Origin: an uncultured Paracoccus sp.
GTDB taxonomy: Bacteria; Pseudomonadota; Alphaproteobacteria; Rhodobacterales; Rhodobacteraceae
NCBI RefSeq assembly: GCF_947496875.1
Contig: NZ_CANMEH010000002.1
Coordinates: 310,001-374,000 of the forward strand
Direction of reading: 5' to 3'
Length of the DNA stretch: 64,000 bases
Shown here: piece by piece, positions 1-7,744 of the stretch
Position numbering within the stretch: position 1 is the first letter of the stretch
How the letters are laid out: each line of letters opens with the position of its first letter
Position numbers and translations under genes: made by a program
The notes under the pieces: model-generated
Seen by the model: only the letters and a program-made list of their open reading frames with translations
Told to the model about the DNA's origin: nothing
Database searches by the model: none

Positions 1-580
1 TGCGAATCGCATCGGTCCAGCCCTGATGGATGATGCGGCGATAGGCGGCACGGGTGTCCGGCAGGAACAGCGCGTCATCGGCCCAGCGTTCCGGATGGGC
101 CGCGTCGCGAGGTTCGGGGATCACGTTGAAGTCGCCCAGCATCACCACCGGCGCCTCGGTGCGCAGCAGGTTCGCGGCATGCTGGCGCAGCCGCTCCATC
201 CACGCCAGCTTGTAATCGTATTTCGGACCGGGTGCAGGGTTGCCGTTCGGCAGATACAGCCCCGCCACATGAACCGCGCAGCGTTCGCCGATCACCGTGG
301 CCTCGATGAACCGGGCCTGTTCGTCGCTGTCATCGCCAGGCAGGCCGCGCCGCACATCCTCGACAGGAACCCGTGCCAGGATGGCGACGCCGTTCCAGCT
401 TTTCTGCCCGTGCGTCCACACCGACCAGCCCAGATCCTCGATCACGGACGACGGAAAGCCTTCGTCGACAGTCTTGATTTCCTGCAGCACGACGACATCG
501 GGCTGCGCGTCCGGCAGCCAGGCGGTCAGCTGATGCAGCCGGGCCTTGATGCCGTTGATGTTGAAACTCGCGATCTTCAT
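1..580 (-). CDS. xthA: Exodeoxyribonuclease III (partial, C-terminus beyond the left edge)
   Basis: This is the start of an exonuclease III/AP endonuclease of the EEP superfamily, which cleaves at abasic sites and digests 3' ends during base excision repair. The visible protein (about 193 codons) begins MKIASFNINGIKAR, the family N-terminus with the metal-binding Asn. It continues with VVVLQEIKT, which carries the metal-binding Glu, and GLYLPNGN, and includes the later motif GDFNVIPE, which carries catalytic Asp and Asn. ATG at 578-580 is the natural start because the family motif begins directly there. The catalytic His end lies outside the window. The gene reads leftward, downstream of another leftward gene that ends at 674. 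Identification is firm; completeness cannot be judged. Confidence 0.93.
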   Translation of the reverse strand, partial: MKIASFNINGIKARLHQLTAWLPDAQPDVVVLQEIKTVDEGFPSSVIEDLGWSVWTHGQKSWNGVAILARVPVEDVRRGLPGDDSDEQARFIEATVIGERCAVHVAGLYLPNGNPAPGPKYDYKLAWMERLRQHAANLLRTEAPVVMLGDFNVIPEPRDAAHPERWADDALFLPDTRAAYRRIIHQGWTDAIR

Positions 581-673
581 GGCAGCGACCCTAGCAGCAG
601 CGCCCGCGCCGGCAAGGCCGCGCAAGACATGGCGTGTCAGCTTGGCCGAGGGGCGCGGCAGGCCCCTTCGGGA

Positions 674-1753
674 TCAGAACAGCGACAGCTGGTCCCCTGC
701 GCGCGGCGGGGGGCCGAAGCGACTGGCATCCAGCGGCGGAGCTTGGGTGGCGAAGCCCAGCCGCTTGCGCGCCACCCGGAATCGCTGAAGCAGCAGATCG
801 GCCTCGACCCCTTCCCCCTTCATGCGGGTGAAGAACCGCGGGTCGTTGTCGCGCCCGCCGCGCATCGCCTGGATGCGCGTCATCACATGATCGGCCATGC
901 CCGGGTGGTGGCGCTGCAACCAGTCGCGAAATAGCGGCGCCACCTCGAGCGGCAGGCGGACCGGGATCATGCTGGCGAGGGTCGCGCCGGCCTCGCGCCC
1001 GGCGGCCAGGATCGATTCGACCTCGTGCGCAGTCAGCACAGGGATCATCGGCGCGGCCATCACCCTGACCGGAACCCCGGCATCGGCCAGCGCGCGGATC
1101 ATCCGCAGCCGGGTTGCGGGGGCCGGGGCGCGCGGCTCCATCTGCCGCGACAGCGCCGGATCCAGCGTGGTCACCGAGACCCCGACAGCAACCTGGCCGC
1201 GGGCCGCCATCGCCGCGATCAGGTCGAGATCCCGCAGGATCGTGCGGCCCCGGGTCACGATGCTCAGCGGATGGTTCCAGTCATGCAGGACCTGCAGGCA
1301 GGACCGCATGATGGCCAGCCGTGATTCGGCCGGTTGATACGGGTCGGTGTTGGTACCAAATGCGATCGGCGCCACCGCGTAGGTCGGCCGCGCGATCTCG
1401 GCAACCAGCAGCCGGGCGGCATCGGGCTTGGCGGTGATGCGGGTTTCGAAATCCAGCCCCGGCGACAGGCCCAGATAGGCGTGCGAGGGCCGCGCGAAAC
1501 AGTAGATGCAGCCATGTTCGCAGCCGCGATACGGATTGACCGAGCGGTCGAACGGCACGTCGGGGGACTGGTTGCGAGTGATGATGCGGCGCGGTCGCTC
1601 CGACACGATCTGCGTCTCCAGCACCCGAGGTTCGGGCGGCGTGTCCCAGCCGTCCTCCTCCCGGACCGCGTGGAACGGTTCGAACCGGCCGGCCGGGCGA
1701 TGCGCCGCCCCCCGCGCCTTCAGCAGTTCGTCATGGTCAGCAGGCGGTAACAT
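674..1753 (-). CDS. PA0069-family radical SAM protein (spore photoproduct lyase-like)
   Basis: A 359-residue radical SAM protein of the PA0069 family, related to spore photoproduct lyase. The [4Fe-4S]/SAM cluster motif CEHGCIYC is visible near residue 80, followed by FARPSHAYLGL. The N-terminal part (PRRIITRNQSPDVPFDRSVN) is typical of the family. The reaction is not established for this family, so function is open. The last five residues are QLSLF, which matches the consensus bacterial sliding-clamp-binding peptide; clamp binding is my inference. The gene lies immediately upstream of xthA on the same strand, which fits a DNA-related context but does not prove it. The start ATG (1753) is the first in-frame Met; MLPPADHDELL looks native. 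Confidence 0.88.
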   Translation of the reverse strand: MLPPADHDELLKARGAAHRPAGRFEPFHAVREEDGWDTPPEPRVLETQIVSERPRRIITRNQSPDVPFDRSVNPYRGCEHGCIYCFARPSHAYLGLSPGLDFETRITAKPDAARLLVAEIARPTYAVAPIAFGTNTDPYQPAESRLAIMRSCLQVLHDWNHPLSIVTRGRTILRDLDLIAAMAARGQVAVGVSVTTLDPALSRQMEPRAPAPATRLRMIRALADAGVPVRVMAAPMIPVLTAHEVESILAAGREAGATLASMIPVRLPLEVAPLFRDWLQRHHPGMADHVMTRIQAMRGGRDNDPRFFTRMKGEGVEADLLLQRFRVARKRLGFATQAPPLDASRFGPPPRAGDQLSLF

Positions 1754-1867
1754 GCGCAGAGACTAGAACATAAAGAGAACATCGTTCAAGCCCGCTGCTG
1801 CCACAAAAGGGGGGTTTCATCCGGTCGCGGCGCTGCCCATATTCGGGGTGTGACGAGAGAGGATCGG

Positions 1868-2050
1868 ATGCCCCTGCCCCATTTCCTGCTGATGCTTGCC
1901 GCGATCATCCTGGTTGCCGCCGCCACCCTGTGGGTTGCGCTGTGGGCGGGTGTGCCCGCACAGGTTCTGGCGCTGGTGGCACTGGTCGGCGCTGCGGTGG
2001 TGCACCTGACCCGGACCGGCGACGGGCCGCACCACACACCGGGGGCCTGA
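1868..2050 (+). CDS. Small membrane protein, unknown function
   Basis: A 60-residue hydrophobic protein beginning MPLPHFLLMLAAIILVA. It has two closely spaced membrane segments (about residues 5-25 and 28-48) and a short polar tail. I chose the ATG at 1868 over a GTG at 1850 because GAGAGAGGA sits at the right distance upstream as a ribosome site. No family is recognised beyond small inner-membrane proteins of this type. It is divergent from the radical SAM gene and convergent with the HNH gene, so it is a single-gene unit. Confidence 0.6.
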   Translation: MPLPHFLLMLAAIILVAAATLWVALWAGVPAQVLALVALVGAAVVHLTRTGDGPHHTPGA

Positions 2051-2089
2051 CCCAAGCAGGGCTCATCCCTAGATGGATGTGATCGCGGC

Positions 2090-2692
2090 TCAACTGTCCA
2101 GTTCAGCGTCCCAGTACAGAAAGTCCATCCAGGTATGATGCAGGTGGTTCGGCGGAAACCGCCGGCCGATCGCGTGCATCTGCTCGGTGCTGGGCCGCTC
2201 GGGGGTGCGCCGCAACCGCATGCCGGATTTCTGCAGGCTCTTGTTCGCCTTGCGCAGATTGCAGGGGGCGCAGGCGGCGACCACGTTTTCCCAGCTGGTC
2301 ACGCCGCCGCGCGACCGCGGCACCACGTGATCAAAGGTCAGATCGCCGCGCGCGCCACAATACTGGCAGCAGAATTCATCCCGCAGGAAAAGATTGAAGC
2401 GCGTGAAGGCCACGCGCTTCTGGGGGCGAACGTAGTCCTTCAGCACCACCACCGACGGCATGCGCATCGCGGCCCGCTGGCTGCGCACCACCTCGTCGTA
2501 TTCGGCAAGGATTGTTACCCGGTCGAGGAACACGGCCTTGACCGCCTCCTGCCAGGGCCAGAGTGACAGGGGATAGTAGCTCAGCGGACGATAATCGGCA
2601 TTCAGGACCAGCGCCGGATTGCGGCGCAGCGAAGACGGATCGCGAACAAACTGGCTGCGAAATTCGAGCGCAGTGTGATCATGGTCGAGCAT
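2090..2692 (-). CDS. HNH endonuclease family protein
   Basis: A 200-residue HNH protein. A zinc-stabilised HNH fold is visible: C109-x2-C112, then the D121-H122 pair in LTFDHVVPRSRGG, N136 in SWENVV, and C141-x2-C144 in CAPCNLRK. The N-terminal part (NPALVLNADYRPLSYYPLS) is the conserved non-catalytic region of a chromosomal HNH family that is widespread in alphaproteobacteria. It stands alone, with no methylase or specificity subunit nearby, so a restriction role is not supported. A nuclease activity is expected from the fold but the substrate is unknown. About 200 bp without a gene precede it. Confidence 0.85.
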   Translation of the reverse strand: MLDHDHTALEFRSQFVRDPSSLRRNPALVLNADYRPLSYYPLSLWPWQEAVKAVFLDRVTILAEYDEVVRSQRAAMRMPSVVVLKDYVRPQKRVAFTRFNLFLRDEFCCQYCGARGDLTFDHVVPRSRGGVTSWENVVAACAPCNLRKANKSLQKSGMRLRRTPERPSTEQMHAIGRRFPPNHLHHTWMDFLYWDAELDS

Positions 2693-2896
2693 CGGGGGTC
2701 TGTGGCCCTTCCTGCGCTGCTGTCGATCGCCGTCACAAGACGTGGAGCGACTATATCCGTGACCTTCCCGCAGGCAAGCCCCTGCACCTGCGCCAGTCCA
2801 CCCTGGCGCAAGCAGATGACGGCGGTATGACGCCCACCCTGGTGAGAGACGCAGGGCGAACGATGCGTCGCGGACAGATGCCGTCGGCGCAGCGCG

Positions 2897-3553
2897 TCAG
2901 GCGGCGTTCAGGCGGTCCCGGATGAACGTCAGCGCCGCACCGAGCCCATCGGGGGAAATCCCGTGCCCGGTATTCGGCATCACGTGGCTGTAGACGGTGA
3001 ATCCTGCGCCGGTCAGCGCGTCTCCCGCCAGCCCCATCGACGCGAACGGGACCATCGGGTCCTGATCGCCGTGCACCAGCAGGACCGGCGGGCGGACCTT
3101 GACCTCGTGCATCAGTTCGGGGGCGAGCAGCCGGCCCGAAAAGCCGACGATGCCGGCCACCGGATCGGCGCGACGCGGCACGACATGCAGCGCCATCATG
3201 GTCCCTTGCGAGAACCCGACCACGACCATCCGGTCCGGGGCCAGCCCTTCCCGCTCGAGAACCTCGTCCAGATAGGCGTCGAGGTCGGCGACCGACTGGA
3301 CCATCGACTGCCGGGACTGCTGTTCGGTGGACCCGTCCAGCCAGGGGATCGGAAACCACTGCCGGCCCATCGGATTGTTGACGCAGGGTTCAGGCGCATC
3401 AGGCGCATGAAAGCAGGTGTCGGGCAGATAAGGGGACAGCGGATCCGCGAGCCCCAGCAGATCGGCCCCGTCCGCGCCGTAGCCGTGCAGCAGCACCACC
3501 ACTGACGTCGCCCTGTCCGGTCCCCGCCGGCCCGACTGCAGCTTGCGCACCAT
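2897..3553 (-). CDS. Alpha/beta hydrolase, phospholipase/carboxylesterase family
   Basis: A 218-residue cytoplasmic serine hydrolase of the Abhydrolase_2 (carboxylesterase/lysophospholipase-like) family. The oxyanion motif LLHGYGADG lies at residues 21-29. The catalytic Ser is S115 in GFSQGT, the Asp is D165 in HGDQDP, and the His is H197 in NTGHGIS, so the triad is complete. There is no signal peptide. Likely substrates are small acyl or carboxyl esters; the exact one cannot be read from sequence. It lies upstream of the HNH gene on the same strand, with about 200 bp between them, so co-transcription is uncertain. Confidence 0.87.
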   Translation of the reverse strand: MVRKLQSGRRGPDRATSVVVLLHGYGADGADLLGLADPLSPYLPDTCFHAPDAPEPCVNNPMGRQWFPIPWLDGSTEQQSRQSMVQSVADLDAYLDEVLEREGLAPDRMVVVGFSQGTMMALHVVPRRADPVAGIVGFSGRLLAPELMHEVKVRPPVLLVHGDQDPMVPFASMGLAGDALTGAGFTVYSHVMPNTGHGISPDGLGAALTFIRDRLNAA

Positions 3554-3612
3554 CTAATGTCCCCTCGGTACTGATCCTTCGGCCGGTGCCCGCGGCCGGG
3601 ACGGCGCGCTCC

Positions 3613-4236
3613 TTATCGGATACCTTGCCGGCCCTTTGCCACCCGATAGTGCGCCCACAGGGCCCGAGCCGCCACCGCGCGCCAGGGACGCCACGGCTCG
3701 GCCAGCTCCGTCAGTGCCGCGGCCGAGGGGCGACTCGGCAGGTCATAGAGCAGGCGTGCCGATTCCTGCAGCGCCAGATCACCCGCCGCGAATGCGTCCG
3801 CCCGGCCCAGCGCGAACTTCAGATAGATGTCCGCGGTCCAACGCCCGATGCCAGGCAGGGCCACCAGCGTGGCCGCGACCACGTCGTCGGGCAGGCGGCG
3901 CAAGCTGTCCCAGTCCGGTTCGGCCGCTGCGATCCCGCGCAGATAGCGGATCTTCTGCCCGGATAGGCCGCAGCCGCGCAGTTCGTCGTCCGACGCCGCG
4001 GCGATGGCCGTCGGCGTGGTCAGACCGGCTGCCGCCAGCCGGGCCGCAATGGCGTCAGACGCATGGGTCGACAGCTGCTGCGACACCACGGCGTCCAGGA
4101 TCGCCGCAAACCCGTCGCTGCGCCGGCGCAACGGCAGCGGGTCCAGATCCGGGAGCACACGCGCCCAGGTCGGGCAGACCGCAGTCAGATGTGCCATCCC
4201 CTCTTCCAGATCGGCGATGCTTTCGATCACCCGCAT
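3613..4236 (-). CDS. DNA-3-methyladenine glycosylase II, AlkA-like
   Basis: A 207-residue DNA glycosylase of the HhH-GPD superfamily, removing alkylated purines to start base excision repair. The helix-hairpin-helix LPGIGRWTAD is at about 127-136 and the catalytic Asp is D153 in AGDLALQ. The protein lacks the N-terminal AlkA_N domain of E. coli AlkA, so it is the short form. The start ATG (4234-4236) overlaps the stop of the upstream GntR gene as TGATG, implying translational coupling. A longer in-frame start would run into that regulator and is rejected. Confidence 0.88.
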   Translation of the reverse strand: MRVIESIADLEEGMAHLTAVCPTWARVLPDLDPLPLRRRSDGFAAILDAVVSQQLSTHASDAIAARLAAAGLTTPTAIAAASDDELRGCGLSGQKIRYLRGIAAAEPDWDSLRRLPDDVVAATLVALPGIGRWTADIYLKFALGRADAFAAGDLALQESARLLYDLPSRPSAAALTELAEPWRPWRAVAARALWAHYRVAKGRQGIR

Positions 4237-4883
4237 CAGCGCCGGTCCTGTTCGACGGTGGCCGCCCACTCGCGCGCACCCTGGCGCAGCCGGGTCTCGT
4301 AGGCCCGCGAGATGTGGCTGCGCAGCGCCGCGTCGGCCGCGTCGGCGTCGCCCGCCGCGATCGCGTCAACGATGGCCCGGTGTTCGACCAGCGCATCCGC
4401 CCCGCGCCCGGGCACCCCTAGCGACGAACTCGCCATCAGCGCCATGGTGCGGTGCACGATGTCCAGTTGCTGCACCAGATAGCGATTGTGCGACGCCAGG
4501 TGGATCTGGTGGTGAAAGCGGCGATTGGCCCGCGCCAGCGCCTGCGGATCGTCCAGGATGGCCTGATCCTCGTCCACCATCGCGCCCAGCACCTTGACCT
4601 CCTCCCGGCTGGCCTGCCGCGCGGCAAGCCGCGCTGCAAGCGCCTCGAGTTCGGTGCGCACGGCGTAGAGTTCGGTCAGCTGGTTGTGGTCCAGCGCCGC
4701 CACGACCAGGCTGCGCCCGTCGCGGGTCAGCATCGACTGGGTTTCCAGCCGTTGCAGCGCCTCGCGGACCGGGGTGCGGCTGACCCCGAACCGCTCGGCC
4801 AGTTCGGATTCCACCAGCCGGTCGCCAGGGCGATAGGTGCCATTGTCGATGGCCGACAGGATCAGGGAATAGGCGTCCTTCAT
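4236..4883 (-). CDS. GntR family transcriptional regulator (FadR/FCD type)
   Basis: A 215-residue regulator. An N-terminal winged helix (about 1-70) carries the GntR signature ESELAERFGVSRTPVREALQ. It is followed by an all-helical FCD ligand domain with the metal/ligand residues in FHHQIHLASHN and HRAIVDAI. FCD regulators usually sense small carboxylates; the ligand here is unknown. The start at 4883 gives the normal family length, whereas an open frame continuing upstream to 5684 runs antisense through the HAD gene. It is divergent from the HAD gene across 66 bp holding two inverted repeats (4900-4945), and is coupled to the AlkA gene by TGATG. Confidence 0.9.
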   Translation of the reverse strand: MKDAYSLILSAIDNGTYRPGDRLVESELAERFGVSRTPVREALQRLETQSMLTRDGRSLVVAALDHNQLTELYAVRTELEALAARLAARQASREEVKVLGAMVDEDQAILDDPQALARANRRFHHQIHLASHNRYLVQQLDIVHRTMALMASSSLGVPGRGADALVEHRAIVDAIAAGDADAADAALRSHISRAYETRLRQGAREWAATVEQDRR

Positions 4884-4899
4884 GGGCGCCCACTTTCGC

Positions 4900-4945
4900 C
4901 TCTGCCGCCCCGATTGCAAGCATCGCGGCAGAGCGCTAGTGCGCT
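4900..4945. promoter_or_regulatory. Two inverted repeats in the GntR/HAD divergent promoter
   Basis: CTCTGCCGC at 4900-4908 is repeated perfectly inverted as GCGGCAGAG at 4925-4933, with a 16-base spacer. AGCGC (4932-4936) and GCGCT (4941-4945) form a second dyad overlapping it. Both lie between the divergent GntR and HAD starts and are candidate operators for the GntR protein; this is inference from position and symmetry. Confidence 0.45.
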
Positions 4946-4949
4946 GGGC

Positions 4950-5660
4950 ATGCCCGCAACGCGCGCCATCGCCGACCAGTTCGCCCATGTCGATGTCTGG
5001 ATCTTCGACCTGGACAATACGCTCTACCCCGCCGAAATCCGGCTGTTCGACCAGATCCAGCTCCGGATGACGGCGTGGGTCGCCCGTGAACTCGGCCTGG
5101 ACGACGCCGCGGCCGACAGCCTGCGCACCCGGTACTGGCGCGAGCACGGCACGACCCTGGCCGGGCTGATGGCGGAACACGCCATCGACCCGCGGCCCTA
5201 TCTGAGCGACGTGCACGACATCGACTTTTCGGTGCTGCCGGCGGACCCCGGATTGGCCGCCGCGATCGACGCCCTGCCCGGACGCAAGATCGTCCACACC
5301 AACGCCGATGCGGCCTATGCCGGCAAGGTGCTGGCCCGCCGCGGGCTGACCTGCTTCGAGGCGGTGTGCGGAATCGAGGAGGTCGGTTTCCACCCCAAGC
5401 CCGATCCGCGATCCTTTGCCGCAGTCCTGGCGCTGCAAGGCATCGATCCCCGCCGCGCCGCCATGTTCGAGGATGACCCGCGCAACCTGATCGTGCCGCA
5501 TTCGCTGGGGATGCGCACGATTCTGGTCGGTGCCGGACGACACGGGCCGGACGAACTGGCGGCCGATCACGTCCACGGTACGCATGTCGACCATCGCACC
5601 CACGACCTGGCCGGCTTTCTTGCGCCGCTTGCCCCGGCCGGTCCGAACGTGGCAAGCTGA
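4950..5660 (+). CDS. HAD-family pyrimidine 5'-nucleotidase-like phosphatase
   Basis: A 236-residue HAD hydrolase. Motif I is FDLDNT (nucleophile D20, acid D22). Motif II is IVHTNAD, motif III is the Lys in FHPKPDP, and motif IV is MFEDDPRN. This order and the LYPAE after motif I match the SDT1-like pyrimidine 5'-nucleotidase subfamily of alphaproteobacteria. The likely role is dephosphorylation of UMP/CMP-type nucleotides or phosphoglycolate-like metabolites. The start ATG at 4950 gives the native N-terminus. It is transcribed divergently from the GntR regulator, which may control it. Confidence 0.85.
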   Translation: MPATRAIADQFAHVDVWIFDLDNTLYPAEIRLFDQIQLRMTAWVARELGLDDAAADSLRTRYWREHGTTLAGLMAEHAIDPRPYLSDVHDIDFSVLPADPGLAAAIDALPGRKIVHTNADAAYAGKVLARRGLTCFEAVCGIEEVGFHPKPDPRSFAAVLALQGIDPRRAAMFEDDPRNLIVPHSLGMRTILVGAGRHGPDELAADHVHGTHVDHRTHDLAGFLAPLAPAGPNVAS

Positions 5661-5692
5661 GCGCGGACGCGCCCCAAGGATCAAGGTTTCCC

Positions 5693-5944
5693 ATGTCGAG
5701 TGCCGATCACCCCTCTGCCGCCCTGGCCACGCCGCAAGCGGGCGAGCCGCCGGCCGATGACACGCATCTGCAGACCGCCCGCGAGCATCGCATCGCCAAG
5801 ATGCTGTATCTGCTGGTCCTCGCCGTGCTGGTCGTCGTCATCCTGGCGGTCATGATCTTCGGGCTGCCCGCACTGGGCATTGCCGGGCTGATCGGGACGG
5901 TCGTCATGTTCGCCCTGCTGCTGGCCTACGCGGCCGGGTTCTAG
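5693..5944 (+). CDS. Small two-TM membrane protein, unknown function
   Basis: An 83-residue protein with a polar N-terminus rich in Ala/Pro (about 1-30), then two adjoining hydrophobic helices (about 37-58 and 61-82) ending in AYAAGF. No family is recognised. It sits 32 bp after the HAD gene and 5 bp before the hydroxylase gene on the same strand, so it is probably co-transcribed with them. Confidence 0.65.
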   Translation: MSSADHPSAALATPQAGEPPADDTHLQTAREHRIAKMLYLLVLAVLVVVILAVMIFGLPALGIAGLIGTVVMFALLLAYAAGF

Positions 5945-5949
5945 CCCGC

Positions 5950-7140
5950 GTGTCGGCCGAGCGGTTCGATGTTCTCGTCTCCGGCGGGGGCATCGCCGGG
6001 CTGATTGCCGCTGTTGCGTTTGGGGCCGCGGGCTGGCGGGTGCTCTGCGTGGACCCCGCTCCTCCGGTAACGGATGAAGACGCCGCGGGGGCCGATCTGC
6101 GCACCACCGCATTCCTGCAGCCGTCCATCGATCTGCTCGACCGGATCGGCTTGTGGGACCGGCTTTCCGCACATGCGACGCCGCTGCAGGTCATGCGGAT
6201 CGTCGATGCGGGCGGCCGGCAGCCGGTCGCGCGGCTGACCCGGGCCTTCGATGCCGCCGACATCTCGGACCGACCATTCGGGTCGAACCTGCCGAACTGG
6301 CTGCTGCGGCGCGAAATCGGGGACATGCTGACGTCCATGGACCTCGTCACCTTCCGTCCGGGCATCGGCACCGCCGGGCTGACGGCGCGGGACGACTCGG
6401 CGGTGGTCCGGCTGAGCGACGGCACAACGGTCGCGGCCCGGCTGGTCGTGGCGGCGGATGGGCGCCATTCCCCGGTGCGGCAGGCGCTGGGGATCGGGGT
6501 CCGGACCATCCGTTATGGGCAGAAGGCGCTCGCCTTTGCGGTCACCCACACGCTGCCGCACGAGAATGTCTCGACCGAGATCCACCGCTCCGGCGGTCCG
6601 TTCACGCTGGTGCCTCTGCCCGACCGTAACGGCCAACCAGCCTCTGCCGTGGTCTGGATGGAGCGCGGGGCGGAAATCGCCCGGCTGCGCGCCCTGTCCC
6701 GCGACGCATTCGAGGCCGAGCTGAACGAGCGCTCGGCCGGCGTCCTTGGCCATCTGACGCAGGCGACGGGGCTGACCGAGTGGCCGATCATCAGTCAGAT
6801 CGCGGACCGGTTTTCGGGCCCCCGCACCGCCCTGATCGCCGAGGCGGCGCATGTCGTTCCGCCGATCGGCGCGCAGGGGCTGAACATGAGCCTGGCCGAC
6901 CTGTCCGCCCTTGTCGACCTGTCTGCCGCCGACCCCGGCAGCCTTGACAGTCTGGATCGCTATCATCGGACCCGCCGCCCCGAGGCGCTGGCGCGCCTGA
7001 TCGGCATCGATGCCCTGAACCGCGCCAGCATGGTGCGGGCACAACCCTTGCGCGACCTGCGCGCTGCGGCGCTGGGCGGGCTGTACGGTGTGGCGCCGGT
7101 GCGTCGGTTAATGATGAAGGCGGGACTGGGCCTGCGCTGA
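5950..7140 (+). CDS. UbiH/UbiF-family FAD-dependent hydroxylase
   Basis: A 396-residue aromatic-ring monooxygenase of the UbiH/COQ6 family, probably hydroxylating a ubiquinone precursor. The Rossmann motif GGGIAGL is at residues 12-18. The DG motif reads VVAADGRHSPVR. The usual C-terminal GDAAH FAD-ribityl motif reads AEAAHVVPPIGAQGLN, so the Gly-Asp pair is Ala-Glu; the surrounding PPIGAQG is intact. Start is GTG at 5950, immediately after the upstream gene's stop. Which ring position it hydroxylates cannot be told from sequence. Confidence 0.87.
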   Translation: MSAERFDVLVSGGGIAGLIAAVAFGAAGWRVLCVDPAPPVTDEDAAGADLRTTAFLQPSIDLLDRIGLWDRLSAHATPLQVMRIVDAGGRQPVARLTRAFDAADISDRPFGSNLPNWLLRREIGDMLTSMDLVTFRPGIGTAGLTARDDSAVVRLSDGTTVAARLVVAADGRHSPVRQALGIGVRTIRYGQKALAFAVTHTLPHENVSTEIHRSGGPFTLVPLPDRNGQPASAVVWMERGAEIARLRALSRDAFEAELNERSAGVLGHLTQATGLTEWPIISQIADRFSGPRTALIAEAAHVVPPIGAQGLNMSLADLSALVDLSAADPGSLDSLDRYHRTRRPEALARLIGIDALNRASMVRAQPLRDLRAAALGGLYGVAPVRRLMMKAGLGLR

Positions 7141-7273
7141 CGTGCAGGCCGCCAAGAGCACCGCTGCAGATCGGCACTCCGCGCCTTCATCTCGGCCATA
7201 TCGCTGCGCGGCGCCCGGATGAAACTTCCATGCATGTCCCTCACCGGACCACCGGCGCACAGGCAGGGCGGCT

Positions 7274-7744
7274 TCAGTCTGCGCCCAGCGGGCCGGGGCG
7301 GCGTTCCTCGGACAGCATGACATTCGCCTCGACCTGCCCCACGCCGGGCAGGGTCATGATGCGGCGCCGCAGGATGCGTTCGAAATCGCTGATGTCGCGG
7401 GCGGTGACGCGCAGCCGGTAGTCGAAGCGGCCCAGCACGTGCTGCACCACCTGCACCTCGGGGATGGCGGTCACCGCGCGCTCGAATTCCTCGAGATCGA
7501 TGCGGCCCTTGGCGGCCAGGCGGATCCCCAGGAACACCGTGACGCCGAAGCCCAGCGCGGCCTGATCAACGATCACGCGCCAGCCGCGGATCACCCCGGC
7601 GTCCCGCAACCGCCGGATCCGCCGCCAGGCCGCGGGCTGGGTCAGGCCGACGGCGCGCCCCACCTCGGCTGCACCGCAGGTCGCGTCCCGCGCCAGCATG
7701 CGCAGGATGGCCAAGTCGACCCTGTCTGGGGAAAAGACGCTCAC
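7274..7744 (-). CDS. Lrp/AsnC family transcriptional regulator (distal of a tandem pair)
   Basis: A 156-residue Lrp/AsnC protein: an N-terminal helix-turn-helix (VDLAILRMLARDATCGAAEV, then PAAWRRIRRL) and a C-terminal RAM effector domain (about 65-145) with the VQVVQHVLGRFDYRLRV stretch. Members sense amino acids as dimers or octamers. Its start overlaps the stop of the next Lrp gene (7741-7744, ATGA), so the two are coupled. The sequences of the pair differ clearly, so this is not a recent duplication. They may form hetero-oligomers, which is inference. Confidence 0.9.
   Translation of the reverse strand: MSVFSPDRVDLAILRMLARDATCGAAEVGRAVGLTQPAAWRRIRRLRDAGVIRGWRVIVDQAALGFGVTVFLGIRLAAKGRIDLEEFERAVTAIPEVQVVQHVLGRFDYRLRVTARDISDFERILRRRIMTLPGVGQVEANVMLSEERRPGPLGAD

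Noticed and set aside
1681..1700. A GGTTCGAACC tRNA T-arm-like sequence
   Set aside because: It lies within the radical SAM coding region and no cloverleaf can be built around it. No tRNA was seen elsewhere.
2090..2692. Restriction or homing endonuclease from the HNH domain
   Set aside because: No methyltransferase, specificity subunit, intron or intein context; the protein belongs to a widespread solitary chromosomal HNH family.
4884..5684. N-terminal extension of the GntR regulator to 482 residues
   Set aside because: The added part is the antisense of the HAD phosphatase; family length and helix-turn-helix position support the start at 4883.
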